Notes: generated by a model not told the origin, from the letters alone. Counted from the first letter of the stretch, positions 9,777 to 18,825 are shown. The stretch is DNA of 64,000 nucleotides from Saccharopolyspora soli (GCF_022678645.1 NZ_JALBWV010000017.1:84683-148682); one strand, 5' to 3'. A program made the numbers and translations.

Positions 9777-11093
9777 TCACGAGCCAGCCAGCGCGGACTC
9801 GGCGGCTTCCTGGTGCGCACCACGTGCGGACCGGGTCAACAGGATTCGGACCCCGACCAGCGACATCAGCACGGTGACCAGCGCCCAGCCGATCACCGGC
9901 AGGATCGAGCCGGAGGCGGTCAGCAGCAGCTGGCCGATCATCGGCGTGGTGCCGCCGAGCAGCGTCCCGGCCAGGCCGTAGGACAGCGAGATGGCGGTGT
10001 AGCGGACGCGGGCCGGGAACGCGTCGGCCAGCACCCCGGCGAGGATCGAGTAGAACATCACGTGCGGGACGGTCGCCAGCACCATGCCCACCACCGACAG
10101 CGCGAAGCTGCCGGTGCTGATCATCAGGAACATCAGCGGCATCACCGGCAGCTCCGCGACCAGCAGCAGGGTGACGATCTTGCGGACGCCGTACTTGCTG
10201 GCCAGCAGCGCGCCGAAGGGCTGCACGACGAACTGGGTGATGCTGGCGATCAGCACCACGGTCATGAAGGTGTTCCGCTCGAAACCGAGCTCGTTGGTCG
10301 CCCACGACACGGCGAAGGTGTTCTTGAAGTACGAAGCGGAGAACACGATCGCGCAGGCGAAGACGCCCAGCGCCACCAGCCCGGTGTGGTGCCGGAAGGT
10401 GTCCAGCAGCGGGAACTTGGCGGTCAAGCCGGTTTGCTTGAGCTTGGTGAGCTCCGGCGACTCCTCGATGCTCAACCGGATCACCAGCCCCAGCACCACC
10501 AGCACGGCCGACGCGAGGAACGGCAGGCGCCAGCCCCAGGCGTAGAACGCGTCGTCGGGAAGTTGCGAGACGAGGGTGAAGGCGAGCGAGGAGAGGATCT
10601 GGCCGGACGGCGAACCCTGTTGCGCCCACGAGCCGGAGATGATGCTGCGACCTTTGGGGGCGTGCTCGGTGGCGATCAGCACGGCACCGCCCCACTCGCC
10701 GCCGACGGCCAGGCCCTGCACCACCCGCAGCAGCACCAGGAGGATCGGCGCGGCGATGCCGATGGTGGCGTAGGTGGGCAGCGCGCCGATGCCGACGGTG
10801 GTGCAGCCCATCAGCAGCAGCGTGATGATCAGCGCCTTCTTGCGGCCGACGCGGTCACCGAGGTGGCCGAAGATGATGCCGCCCAGCGGACGGGCCAGGA
10901 ACCCGACCCAGAACGTCGCGAACGACACCAGCACGCCGATGGCAGGCGTGACGACCGGGAAGAACAGCTTGCCGAACACCAGTGCCGAGGCGGTGCCGTA
11001 GATGTAGAAGTCGTACCACTCGATGCTGGTACCGACGAACGAGGCGATCCCGGCCTTGCGGCCCATTCTCTCCTGCGCAGAAAGCCGTCTCAT
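9777..11093 (-). CDS. MFS transporter, metabolite:H+ symporter (MHS) type
   Basis: 438-residue inner-membrane protein with twelve predicted helices. MHS signatures are clear: FVGTSIEWYDFYIYGT in helix 1, GHLGDRVGRKKAL between helices 2 and 3 and GLAVGGEWGGAVL in helix 4-5. Members import organic acids, proline/betaine or citrate with protons. As first gene of the minus-strand operon, it probably imports the acid that the downstream ADP-forming synthetase activates. GGAG lies about nine bases before ATG 11093. A divergent LysR gene, 250 bases away, is the obvious candidate regulator. Confidence 0.9.
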   Translation of the reverse strand: MRRLSAQERMGRKAGIASFVGTSIEWYDFYIYGTASALVFGKLFFPVVTPAIGVLVSFATFWVGFLARPLGGIIFGHLGDRVGRKKALIITLLLMGCTTVGIGALPTYATIGIAAPILLVLLRVVQGLAVGGEWGGAVLIATEHAPKGRSIISGSWAQQGSPSGQILSSLAFTLVSQLPDDAFYAWGWRLPFLASAVLVVLGLVIRLSIEESPELTKLKQTGLTAKFPLLDTFRHHTGLVALGVFACAIVFSASYFKNTFAVSWATNELGFERNTFMTVVLIASITQFVVQPFGALLASKYGVRKIVTLLLVAELPVMPLMFLMISTGSFALSVVGMVLATVPHVMFYSILAGVLADAFPARVRYTAISLSYGLAGTLLGGTTPMIGQLLLTASGSILPVIGWALVTVLMSLVGVRILLTRSARGAHQEAAESALAGS

Positions 11094-11343
11094 CGCGTTG
11101 GCTCCGTCTCGACCGGTCGCGGGCCATCCACCGAGCCCTCGGCGGATCGAAACCCGTTGGCACAGCTGAAGATCCGCCGATGCGGTGCGGTCGACGTCGG
11201 TGCCGCCGCATCGCGATCCCGTGCTTCGACGCTAGGTCAGCGGATGTGTTCCGTCTAACACCAAATTCAGGTAGGTTTGATTCGTTGCGCGACACAATCC
11301 GCGTTGACCTGGGCAAAGGCGCTCGTGGTCGGGAGGTTGGGCG
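11094..11343. promoter_or_regulatory. divergent promoter region between operon A and LysR gene
   Basis: Non-coding 250-base stretch between oppositely oriented starts, somewhat AT-richer near 11255-11300. LysR regulators usually bind such shared regions and control both directions. No convincing -35/-10 pair or single T-N11-A box could be fixed by eye. Confidence 0.4.
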
Positions 11344-12231
11344 GTGGAGCTACGCCACCTGCAGGCATTCGTCGCCGTGGCGGAGGAGCTGAACTTCCGC
11401 CGGGCCGCGGTCCGGTTGCACATGTCCCAACCGCCGCTGTCGCAACAGATCAAACGCCTGGAGCACGAAGTCGGGGTGCCGCTGCTGCGCCGCACCACGC
11501 GGCAGGTCGCGCTGACCGCGGCCGGGGAGGCGTTCCTGCACGAGGCGCGCAAGACGCTGCAAGCGGCGGAAGCCGCGCCGCGGTTGGCCCGGCAAGCCGC
11601 GGCGGGGGAGATCGGCGTGGTCCGGCTGGGGTTCAGCGGCCAGACGTCGTACCAGGTGATGTTGCTGATCGTGCGCAAGTTCCGGGAGCGCTATCCGAAG
11701 GTGCGCTTCGAAATCCGCAGCCCGCTCTACGGCGGCGAGCTGGTGGACCGGATCAACCAGCAGGAGGTCGACGCGGGGCTGCTGCGCCTGCCGGTGCCGA
11801 CCGAGGGTCTGTGCGTGCGGGAACTGGAGCAGCACGCGTTGGCGGTCGCGCTGCCGGAGGACCACCGGCTGGCCGATGGTCGCAGCATCGGGCTGGCAGA
11901 TCTGCGGGGCGAAGCGTTCATCAGCTACCCCAGCGGGCGGGGGTCGGTGGTCAACCAGCTGGTGCAGGCGGCCTGCCTGCGACACGGCTACAGCCCGGAT
12001 TTCGTGCAGGAAGCACCGGACACGCACACGATCCTGTCGTTGGTCGGCGCCGGTTCCGGGATCAGCCTGGTCCCGATGACCGCCGAACACCTGAAAGTGC
12101 CTGGGGTGGTGCTGGTTCCGGTGCACGACGCGCCGCCGATCCCACTGGCCCTGGTGTGGCGCGCGGACGACCAGAACCCGGCGCTGGCCGGCCTGGTAGG
12201 ACTACTCGACGAAGTAGTAGCGGAACTCTGA
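11344..12231 (+). CDS. LysR-family transcriptional regulator
   Basis: 295-residue LysR-type regulator. The winged HTH occupies residues 1-60 (MELRHLQAFVAVAEELNFRR start, then MSQPPLSQQIKRLE recognition helix), followed by the two-lobed periplasmic-binding-like effector domain (about 90-290) with GLVGAGSGISLVP, typical of the BenM/CatM-like branch. Start GTG 11344 gives the conserved MELRHL opening. It is transcribed away from the transporter-acyl-CoA operon and most likely activates it in response to a pathway acid or CoA intermediate. Confidence 0.9.
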   Translation: MELRHLQAFVAVAEELNFRRAAVRLHMSQPPLSQQIKRLEHEVGVPLLRRTTRQVALTAAGEAFLHEARKTLQAAEAAPRLARQAAAGEIGVVRLGFSGQTSYQVMLLIVRKFRERYPKVRFEIRSPLYGGELVDRINQQEVDAGLLRLPVPTEGLCVRELEQHALAVALPEDHRLADGRSIGLADLRGEAFISYPSGRGSVVNQLVQAACLRHGYSPDFVQEAPDTHTILSLVGAGSGISLVPMTAEHLKVPGVVLVPVHDAPPIPLALVWRADDQNPALAGLVGLLDEVVAEL

Positions 12232-12264
12232 ATCTTCTTCAGCAGGACTCTTTTGCGTGGCGGT

Positions 12265-12360
12265 GCGGGTAGCGGAACCTCAGACGCCGTCTCGCTGTGG
12301 GATCCCCGACATCATGAATGTCCCGTGGCTGTCCTCGCGAGACGACGTCTGAGAACCCGC
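12265..12360. other. large imperfect hairpin element (candidate structured RNA or mini-element)
   Basis: Arms at 12279-12295 and 12337-12353 pair at 16 of 17 positions (CTCAGACGCCGTCTCGC against GCGAGACGACGTCTGAG). An outer pair GCGGGT/ACCCGC (12265-12270, 12355-12360) extends it, and the 41-base loop holds its own stem GACAT/ATGTC (12308-12322). It lies in the 389-base gap 12232-12620 after the LysR gene and before the MFS gene. Nothing else in that gap looks coding; 12400-12600 is AT-richer and may hold the MFS promoter. It differs in sequence from the three hairpin families seen elsewhere. Confidence 0.5.
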
Positions 12361-12620
12361 GGCGGTGCCGGTTGCGTACGTGGGCTAAGCGGCTTCCCCG
12401 CTCCAAAGAACAAAGACAGGAGCTTCGCGGGCTGATCTTTGGAGAGTCCACAGTGGATGGATCTGCGAGTTTCTGATGAGATCGGGAAAAACGGATGGGT
12501 GCGGAAAGTGTGGTGCAGTGCACGTGCTGTTTCGGTAACCCTGCGTTGTGTCGAGCCGACAGAACAGATGAGTAGGAGATCACCGATGATCTTGACATTT
12601 TCTGAATGAGGAGGTTCTTC

Positions 12621-13943
12621 GTGGCTGCCGACCGACCGGAGAGTCGGGCATGGTGGATCTGGAGTGCGGCGGTGGTTGCCTACCTCGCCGCGGTATTTCA
12701 CAGAGGCAGCTTGGGGGTTGCCGGAACGCAGGCGCTGGACCGGTTCGACGTCGGACCCGCCGCGCTGAGCGCGTTCACGGTCCTGCAGGTCGGCATCTAC
12801 GCCGGGATGCAGATTCCCACCGGATTGCTGGTGGACCGGTTCGGGGCCAGGAAGGTGGTCACCGTCGCGGTGCTGCTGTTGGGCACCGGGCAGGTGCTCT
12901 TCGCCCTCGCCGGGTCGTATCCGATGGCCTTGCTCGCCCGCGCCGTGCTGGGCCTGGGCGATGCGCTGATGTGGGTCAGCATTCTGCGGCTGGTGGCAGC
13001 GCACTTCTCCGCCCGCCGCTACGCACTGGTGGCAACGGTGTCCAGCGCGCTGGGGGCGCTGGGGGGTGTTGCGGCCACGTTCCCGCTCGCGCTGGCGTTG
13101 CAGAACATGGGGTGGACGGCGACATTCCTGCTGGTGGGCGCATTGACGCTCGGCTACGCGGCGGTCACCGCAACGGTCGTGCGGGATGCCTCGCCGGGCA
13201 GTCCGCAACCGCGTAGTGGGGGTGCGGTCTTCCAGCAGGTGCGCGCCGCGTGGTCGGTGCCGGGCACGCGGCTCGCGTTCTGGGCGCACTTCTGCACGAT
13301 GTTCGTCTCGGGCGCGCTGACCCTGCTGTGGGGTTTCCCGTACCTGGTGAACGGGCTGGGCGTGCCTGCCGCGACGGCGAGCGTGCTGCTGAGCGTGCTG
13401 ATCATCGGGCAGGTGATCGGCGGTCCGGTGGTGGGTGCGCTGATCGGCCGCCGCCCGGAGTGCCGGATGTGGATCGTGCTCGGCTACCTGCTGCTCAACG
13501 CCCTGTCCTGGGTGGTGCTGCTGGGCTGGCCGGAGGGGAGACCGCCGCTGGCGGTGATCGCGACGGCCTTCATGGTCTTCGCCCTGGGCGGCCCGGTCTC
13601 GGCGGTCGCCTTCGCCCTGGTGCGCGACTACAACTCGGTGCGCCAGGTCGGCACGGCCACCGGTGTGGCCAACGCGGGTGGGCACTCGGCAACCGCACTC
13701 GGTGTCCTGTGCGTGGGCCTGGTCCTGGACCTGGCACAGGGCATGCCGGGCGGCTCGGAGTACCGAGTGGCGATGCTCGCGCTGGTGGCGCTGCTGGTGT
13801 TCGGCACGTTCCGCACGGTGGTGTGGTGGCGTCGAGCCCGAGCGGCGGTGTTCGCGGCGGAGGCCCGAGGAGAAGGTGTCCCGGTCGTCCTGACCCGCCA
13901 CCGCTGGGACCTCGACATTCCCCGCCAAACCGTCAACGCCTGA
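12621..13943 (+). CDS. MFS transporter
   Basis: 440-residue major facilitator with about twelve membrane helices. Visible signatures include LVDRFGARKVV in the 2-3 loop and a proline/glycine-rich helix 5 (LGALGGVAATFPLALAL). The C-terminal tail is basic. The start is set at GTG 12621 since GAGGAGG (12609-12615) is correctly spaced from it, whereas the ATG at 12606 overlaps that ribosome site. The substrate is not evident. It stands alone, ended by a strong hairpin. Confidence 0.82.
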   Translation: MAADRPESRAWWIWSAAVVAYLAAVFHRGSLGVAGTQALDRFDVGPAALSAFTVLQVGIYAGMQIPTGLLVDRFGARKVVTVAVLLLGTGQVLFALAGSYPMALLARAVLGLGDALMWVSILRLVAAHFSARRYALVATVSSALGALGGVAATFPLALALQNMGWTATFLLVGALTLGYAAVTATVVRDASPGSPQPRSGGAVFQQVRAAWSVPGTRLAFWAHFCTMFVSGALTLLWGFPYLVNGLGVPAATASVLLSVLIIGQVIGGPVVGALIGRRPECRMWIVLGYLLLNALSWVVLLGWPEGRPPLAVIATAFMVFALGGPVSAVAFALVRDYNSVRQVGTATGVANAGGHSATALGVLCVGLVLDLAQGMPGGSEYRVAMLALVALLVFGTFRTVVWWRRARAAVFAAEARGEGVPVVLTRHRWDLDIPRQTVNA

Positions 13944-13955
13944 TCGGCCCGAATG

Positions 13956-14003
13956 AGTCGTGAGTGCGAAAGCGGGCTCCAACCCGCTTTCGCGCTCACG
14001 ACT
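13956..14003. terminator. hairpin terminator, repeat family A
   Basis: About 20-base arms (AGTCGTGAGTGCGAAAGCGG and complement, one or two mismatches) with a very short loop, 13 bases after the MFS stop codon. Best-formed member of family A. Confidence 0.7.
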
Positions 14004-14062
14004 GTGCCAGCTTGGTGCGGATTTCTTCCAGGCGCTGGGTTTCGAGTTCTACCGCGGGGGTC

Positions 14063-14182
14063 ACGCGTGAGGCTGTGGGATTTCGTGACTCGATTGATCG
14101 TGCTGGGGGTGTTTTCGAGATGAGCCCGCAGCGGTGGAGCGCCTTCACCCAGGAGATCAAGAGCGGTCAGTTCGACCAGTAA
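14063..14182 (+). pseudogene. DUF397 protein, C-terminal remnant
   Basis: The last 40 codons of this frame read VGFRDSIDRAGGVFEMSP followed by a Trp-Phe helix ending GQFDQ, which is the C-terminal half of a DUF397 domain (VAVRDS...F-x-x-x-W-x-x-F...G-x-F). The N-terminal half with the usual KSS-x-S and CVEVA segments is missing; the sequence before 14063 does not continue the domain. DUF397 genes usually follow an XRE-family regulator, and none is here. The rest of the 498-base gap 13944-14441 holds only two family A hairpins. Confidence 0.6.
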
Positions 14183-14302
14183 CGGCGGCCGAGCACGCCG
14201 TTCGGATTGGAAAGGGTGGCGCGCCCAAGTTCGTCGGCAGCACGGGTTCCGCCTAGCCGAAACCCTGCAGCCCCTCGGCCGCGCTCCGCGAACTCCTGCC
14301 CC

Positions 14303-14350
14303 GGTCGTGAGTGGTTACGGCCGCTCTGGCGACCACAACCACTCACGATC
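14303..14350. repeat. hairpin, repeat family A
   Basis: GGTCGTGAGTGGTTACGG pairs imperfectly with CCACAACCACTCACGATC. It lies about 90 bases before the broken AbiEi/DUF559 gene and shares its arm sequence with the hairpin at 15434-15479 that follows that gene, so the pseudogene is flanked by two like repeats. Confidence 0.6.
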
Positions 14351-14441
14351 GGTGCACGTGAGTTGTCCACAGGCGACAGAGCTGTCCACAGATTCGCCAA
14401 CCCCCCTGGTGTGAAAACGCGTTGGTGCAGATCGTGGGTGC

Positions 14442-15430
14442 ATGTCGAACACTCCACTGTGGTGCAACAAGAACTTCCTGCCGCGAGAAGACCGAGAGCG
14501 ATGGCTGAAGCTGATCGATTCTCAGCACGGAATCGTGTGTCACAACCAACTGCCCGAATTCGGGGTTTCCCGGAGCACGGTCCGGGCGCACCTCGCGGCC
14601 AACCGGTGGCGGCGAGTGCTGCCGGGGGTGTACTCGGTGTTCACGGGTCCGCTACCGAGGTCGTCCCTGATCTCCGCCGCCCTGTGCTACGGCGGCCCAT
14701 GTGCGGTGCTCAGCCACCGCGCCGCGGCCGAGGAATGGGGAATGCTGCCCTCGGCATCCGACTCGCAGGTGCACATCACCGTGCCGTACTCGAATTCGGC
14801 GATCTCGCAGCTTCCAACGGTCCAGGTGCACCGTTCCCGCGCCTTCCGACACATCGTGGCTCCGGCGGAACCACCGCGCACGAACCGGGAGGACACCATC
14901 ATCGATCTCGCGACGGCCGAACCATCGGCCGAGCAGGCGCGAAATACCTTCATTCAACTCGTCGGTTCTACTCGCATAGCGATCTGGCGCGTGCACAGCC
15001 AACTTGAAGCCGCCATTCCGGTATCGGAAGGTGTTGAAGCAGGCGTTGGAACTGCTGCGCGGTGGTGCGCTCTCGGTGTTGGAAAGCAGAGTACGTGCTC
15101 AAGGTCGAGCAGGCGCATGGGCTCCCGGCCGGGACACGGCAGGTTCCGTTCGCGGTCGACGGTGTTGTTCTCTGGGAAGACGTCGCGTATGACGATGTCG
15201 GGTCGCGTTTGACGGTGCGCCTCGACGGGCGCCAGTTCCACACCACGAGCCGCATTGCCTTCCGGGACCGGCGTCGTGACAACGCGGCCGAGTTGGCCGG
15301 TCGATCCCGCCTCGTTTACGGCTGGAACGAGGTGCACACCGATGCGTGCGGCGTTGCGGCGGAAGTGTTGCAGGTGCTGCGGCGAAGTGGCTTCGAACCG
15401 CAGAGCAAGCCGTGCCGAAGTTGCGGTTGA
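14442..15430 (+). pseudogene. broken AbiEi-like/DUF559 protein gene (several frameshifts)
   Basis: The N-terminal ~170 residues in one frame form an AbiEi-type winged helix (HNQLPEFGVSRSTVRAHLA, then RVLPGVYSVFTGPLP), as in a large actinobacterial family of ~300-residue proteins ending in a DUF559/Vsr-like nuclease fold. The continuation jumps frame near 14965 (SHSDLARAQ), again near 15000 (FRYRKVLKQALELLRGGAL) and again near 15085, after which the C-terminal part runs to 15430 (VLKVEQAHGLPAG, RLTVRLDGRQFH, RDRRRDNAAELAG). Three frame changes make sequencing error unlikely. The apparent frame ending at 15212 is therefore not a real product. Confidence 0.75.
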
Positions 15431-15433
15431 ACA

Positions 15434-15479
15434 GTCGTGAGTGGTTACGGTCGCCATAGCGGCCGTAACCACTCACGAC
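15434..15479. terminator. bidirectional hairpin, repeat family A
   Basis: Perfect 17-base arms (GTCGTGAGTGGTTACGG and complement) around a 12-base loop, placed between the end of the broken gene and the end of the convergent UxaA gene. Confidence 0.7.
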
Positions 15480-15502
15480 GGTGAGGTGCTCGCTGGCGCG
15501 CT

Positions 15503-17035
15503 TCAGAGCACTGTGGATAGGTGCCAGGGGACGAATTCTTCTTCTCCGTAGCCGAGTTCTTCGCTCTTGGTCTGCTCGCCCGACGCCACTCGCAGGATTT
15601 GGTCGAAGATCTGCTGGCCCATTTCCGCGACCGTCAGTTCGCCGTCGGCGATGACCCCGCAGTTGATGTCCATGTCGTCGGTCATCCGCTCGTACAGCGG
15701 CGTGTTGGTGGCCAGCTTGATGCTCGGCGCTGGTTTGCAGCCGAACGCCGAGCCGCGTCCGGTGGTGAAGCACAGCAGTTGGGCGCCGCCAGCGATCAGC
15801 CCGGTGGCGTTGACCGGGTCGTAACCGGGCGTGTCCATGAACATCAGGCCCTGCTCGGTGATCGGCTCGGCGTACTGCAGCACGTCGACGAGGTTGGTGG
15901 TGCCGCCCTTGGCCGCCGCGCCCAGCGACTTCTCCAGGATTGTGGTCAGCCCGCCCGCCTTGTTGCCGGGGGAGGGGTTGTTGTTGATGGAGCTGCCGTC
16001 GATCTGGACGTGCTTCTCCCACCAGGAGATCCGGTCCACCAGCTTCTCGCCGACCTCGCGGCTGATCGCGCGCCGGGTGAGCAGGTGCTCGGCGCCGTAG
16101 ATCTCGGTGGTCTCGCCGAACACCGCGGTCCCGCCGTTGCGGATCAGCAGGTCGGCTGCCGCACCCAGCGCGGGATTCGCGGTGATCCCGGAGTAGGCGT
16201 CGGAACCGCCGCACTCCATGGCCAGGACCAGCTTGTCCGCGGAAACCGTCTGCCGCTGGTAGGCGTTGGCGATCGGCAGCATTTCCTCGATCCGCCGCAC
16301 GCCCTCGGCCACGGTCTTCTTGGTGCCGCCGAGTTCCTGGATGGTCATGGCGTGCACCGGCATGCCCGGCGGCAGCCGCAGGTCCTCGGTGAGGCTCTTG
16401 ACCTGGTTGACCTCGCAGCCCAGCCCGATCACCAGCAGGCCCGCGATGTTGGGGTGCCCGGCGTAGCCCTGCAACGCGCGGCGCAGCACCTCGAAGCCCT
16501 CGTTGCCCCGCCCGCTGTGCCCGCATCCCAGGGTGTGGGTGAGCGGGCAGACGCCGTCGACGTTCGGGTAGTCGTCGAGCAGCCCGGATGCCTCGACCCG
16601 GCGCGCGATCATCTTGGCCGCGGTCGCCGAGCAGTTCACCGAGGTCAGCACCGCGAGGTAGTTGCGGGTGCCGACCCGGCCGTCGGGCCGCACGAAGCCC
16701 TCGAAGGTGGCCCGCTGCGCGCTGGGCACGTACTCGGTGGGGACCACTTCGGTGCCGAACGCGTGCTCTCGCTGGAACTCCTGGTAGGCCACGTTGTGCG
16801 TGTGCACGTGCTCGCCGGCCTTGATCGGGCGGGCGGCGAAGCCGATGATCTGGCCGTACTTGCGGATCGGCGCGCCCTCGGCGATGTCCACTGTGGCCAG
16901 TTTGTGGCCGCGCGGCACCGCGTCGGGCACCGGCACACCGGAGTAGGTGCCGGGTTCGACGTCGTTGCGGGCGATGAGGACCGAATCATCGGCGTGCAGG
17001 CGGAATCCCAACTGGTCCAGGTTCGGCGACGACAA
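15503..17035 (-). CDS. UxaA-family dehydratase (altronate/galactarate dehydratase type)
   Basis: 510-residue cytoplasmic protein matching full-length UxaA/GarD enzymes, which dehydrate sugar acids to 2-keto-3-deoxy acids. An N-terminal SAF-like domain (about 1-100, with EHVHTHNVA) is followed by the large domain with GTRNYLAVLTSVNCSATAA, THTLGCGH, IGLGCEVNQ, LAMECGGSDAYSG and FTTGRGSAFGCKPAP. The cysteines are consistent with the metal or cluster site reported for the family. A TTG start at 17035 is used, with GAGGG upstream; no ATG or GTG fits. No sugar-acid partner enzymes are adjacent, but the operator-like palindrome just upstream recurs before the Nramp-like genes. Confidence 0.83.
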   Translation of the reverse strand: MSSPNLDQLGFRLHADDSVLIARNDVEPGTYSGVPVPDAVPRGHKLATVDIAEGAPIRKYGQIIGFAARPIKAGEHVHTHNVAYQEFQREHAFGTEVVPTEYVPSAQRATFEGFVRPDGRVGTRNYLAVLTSVNCSATAAKMIARRVEASGLLDDYPNVDGVCPLTHTLGCGHSGRGNEGFEVLRRALQGYAGHPNIAGLLVIGLGCEVNQVKSLTEDLRLPPGMPVHAMTIQELGGTKKTVAEGVRRIEEMLPIANAYQRQTVSADKLVLAMECGGSDAYSGITANPALGAAADLLIRNGGTAVFGETTEIYGAEHLLTRRAISREVGEKLVDRISWWEKHVQIDGSSINNNPSPGNKAGGLTTILEKSLGAAAKGGTTNLVDVLQYAEPITEQGLMFMDTPGYDPVNATGLIAGGAQLLCFTTGRGSAFGCKPAPSIKLATNTPLYERMTDDMDINCGVIADGELTVAEMGQQIFDQILRVASGEQTKSEELGYGEEEFVPWHLSTVL

Positions 17036-17051
17036 ACCGGATCACCCTCGT

Positions 17052-17065
17052 TTCACGAATATGAA
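17052..17065 (-). promoter_or_regulatory. operator-like palindrome TTCAT-ATTC-GTGAA
   Basis: Read on the minus strand the site is TTCAT-ATTC-GTGAA, ending 17 bases before the UxaA start. The same inverted repeat with the same type of four-base centre occurs at 45651-45664 and 47309-47322 upstream of the two Nramp-like genes. The cognate regulator is not identified in the window. Confidence 0.5.
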
Positions 17066-17148
17066 ATCGTTTCTCCCTGGTGAACTATGGTAGTCGCCGA
17101 ACGCCCAGGTTGTCACCGAAGACCGATCCGTCGGCCGATCGCCATGGC

Positions 17149-17174
17149 GGGGCAATTTCGCGAGAAATTGCCCC
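17149..17174. repeat. hairpin, repeat family C
   Basis: Perfect 11-base arms GGGGCAATTTC/GAAATTGCCCC with a GCGA loop. A related smaller stem GCCGAT/ATCGGC follows at 17195-17216. Both lie between the divergently placed UxaA promoter and the end of the M20 peptidase gene, and likely terminate the latter. Confidence 0.55.
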
Positions 17175-17219
17175 GCGCCTCGTGCGGGGAGGGTGCCGAT
17201 TTCTCGCGACATCGGCAAC

Positions 17220-18608
17220 TCAGCGCCGCGTCTGGGCGACGTCGCCGAGGTCCCAGAACAGCCCGGCCATGATCCGCAGTGCCTCGCGGGCCACCGAGCC
17301 CAACAGGTGCTCGTCCGGGCCGTGCTGGGCGCAGGCCGGGTAGGAGTGCGGCACCCAGATCGTGGGCAGACCGAGCACCTCGGCGAAGGCGTCGTTGGGC
17401 AGGGTGCCGCCGAGGTTGGGCAGCAGCGCGGGCTTGACGCCGGTGGTCCGGCGCAGCGAGTCCAGCGCCCAGCGCACCCACTCGTTCTCCGGGTCCAGGC
17501 GGGTGGCGGCGACGCTGCTGCGCATCTCGATCTCGATCATCGAGAACCCGCGGTCGTCGAGGTGCTTGCGCACGATCTGCTCGACGTTGCGCCAGTCGGT
17601 GCCGACCACGAAGCGCAGCTGGCAGTGCGCCTCGGCGCTGCCGGGGATGGCGTTGACCGGTGCCTGCGGGGTCCCGGCGGTGAACGCCAGCACTTCGAGG
17701 GTGTTCCAGCCGTAGACCCGCTCGCTCGGGGTCAGTCCGGGCTCGCCCCAGTCGGCGTCGATGGTCGGCGAATCCGGGCCGCCGTCAACGGTCACGTCGG
17801 ACAGCGCCTCGCGCACCGAATCCGGGATCGCCGGTGGGCGCAACCCATCGACCAGCAGTTTTCCCTGGTCGCTGACCATGCTGGCGAGCGCGTTGGCCAG
17901 CACGCTGGCCGGATTGCGCAGCAGTCCGCCCCAGTTGCCCGAGTGGTGGGCGCCGTCGCGCAACTTCAAGCGGAGCGCGAAGTTGACGGCGCCGCGCGAG
18001 CCGAGGAACAGCGTCGGCCGTTGCGCCGCCAAGCGGCAGCCGTCGGAGGCGATCAGCAGGTCGGCGGCGAGTTCGTCGGAGTGCTCGGCGCAGACTTCGC
18101 CCAGGCCCGGCGAGCCGATCTCCTCGCTCATGTCGAGCAGGACCTTGAGGTTGAAGCCGAGCTTGCCACCGCGGACGTCGAGCACCTTCTCCAACGCGGC
18201 GAGGTTGATCGTGTGCTGGCCCTTGTTGTCGGCGGTGCCGCGCCCGTACCAGCGGTCACCCTCGATCGAGAGCTGCCACGGGTCCAATCCGGTGCGCCAT
18301 TGCGCGTCGTGGCCCAGCACGACGTCGCCGTGACCGTAGGTGAGCAGGGTGGGCAGGGCATCGTCCTCGTGTCGATGCGCGAGGAGGAACGGTCCGCCGC
18401 CGGGCACCGGGTTGTCTACGATGCGGGCCGAGCAGCCGAGGTGTTCGACGGCCGGGATGATCTCGGCGAGGAGGTACTGGCGCAGCACGTCGGCGCGCTG
18501 CGGATCCTGGCTCTCGGTGCGGAAGGCGACGCGTCGCGCGAGATCCGTGCGGAACGCACCGGAGTCGAAGTGCCGCGTTGCCCGTTCGACGGCCGCATCT
18601 CGGGTCAT
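17220..18608 (-). CDS. M20-family metallopeptidase/dipeptidase
   Basis: 462-residue M20 peptidase (ArgE/DapE/carnosinase group). Metal and catalytic positions are visible: His93 in YGHGDVV, Asp127 in GRGTADNKG, the Glu pair 162-163 in DMSEEIG, Asp in IASDG and a late His in HGPDEH. A dimerisation (lid) domain lies between. Members hydrolyse dipeptides or N-acyl amino acids. No signal peptide, so cytoplasmic. ATG 18608 is chosen because GGGAGGG precedes it; the longer frame upstream lacks a ribosome site. It is divergent from the MFS-R2lox-SCP2 operon. Confidence 0.87.
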   Translation of the reverse strand: MTRDAAVERATRHFDSGAFRTDLARRVAFRTESQDPQRADVLRQYLLAEIIPAVEHLGCSARIVDNPVPGGGPFLLAHRHEDDALPTLLTYGHGDVVLGHDAQWRTGLDPWQLSIEGDRWYGRGTADNKGQHTINLAALEKVLDVRGGKLGFNLKVLLDMSEEIGSPGLGEVCAEHSDELAADLLIASDGCRLAAQRPTLFLGSRGAVNFALRLKLRDGAHHSGNWGGLLRNPASVLANALASMVSDQGKLLVDGLRPPAIPDSVREALSDVTVDGGPDSPTIDADWGEPGLTPSERVYGWNTLEVLAFTAGTPQAPVNAIPGSAEAHCQLRFVVGTDWRNVEQIVRKHLDDRGFSMIEIEMRSSVAATRLDPENEWVRWALDSLRRTTGVKPALLPNLGGTLPNDAFAEVLGLPTIWVPHSYPACAQHGPDEHLLGSVAREALRIMAGLFWDLGDVAQTRR

Positions 18609-18759
18609 TGCGATGTCCCTCCCGCATTCGCTTGCGCACCAACGACAACCGGTGCGCGGAACTTCGGTCGCAAACCCAACCACACCGAACACCGGGGGAC
18701 CAGCACCATCCGCGACGATCGCGGTGCGGCGGCGTTCGGGCGTAATGTGCCGGTAACAC

Positions 18760-18825
18760 TTGACACTTCCCGAAGTCGGCTCCGACCCTGTTGGCTACCT
18801 GTCGAATTTTAGAGGGAGATTCTAG
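18760..18825 (+). promoter_or_regulatory. promoter candidate and YTAGAR-N5-YTCTAG operator before MFS-R2lox-SCP2
   Basis: TTGACA at 18760-18765 with GACCCT 18 bases on is a plausible SigA-type promoter. Downstream, 18809-18825 reads TTAGA-GGGAGAT-TCTAG, nine of ten positions of the palindrome CTAGA-N7-TCTAG found at 26380 and 30608. A repressor bound there would block the operon starting at 18885. Confidence 0.5.

Noticed and set aside
8748..11258. 836-codon plus-strand frame across the acyl-CoA dehydrogenase and transporter genes
   Set aside because: Spans two well-supported genes on the other strand; composition rich in His/Gln/Arg typical of antisense frames.
14442..15430. Type IV AbiEi/AbiEii toxin-antitoxin pair
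   Set aside because: Only the AbiEi-like protein is present and broken; no nucleotidyltransferase toxin gene is adjacent.
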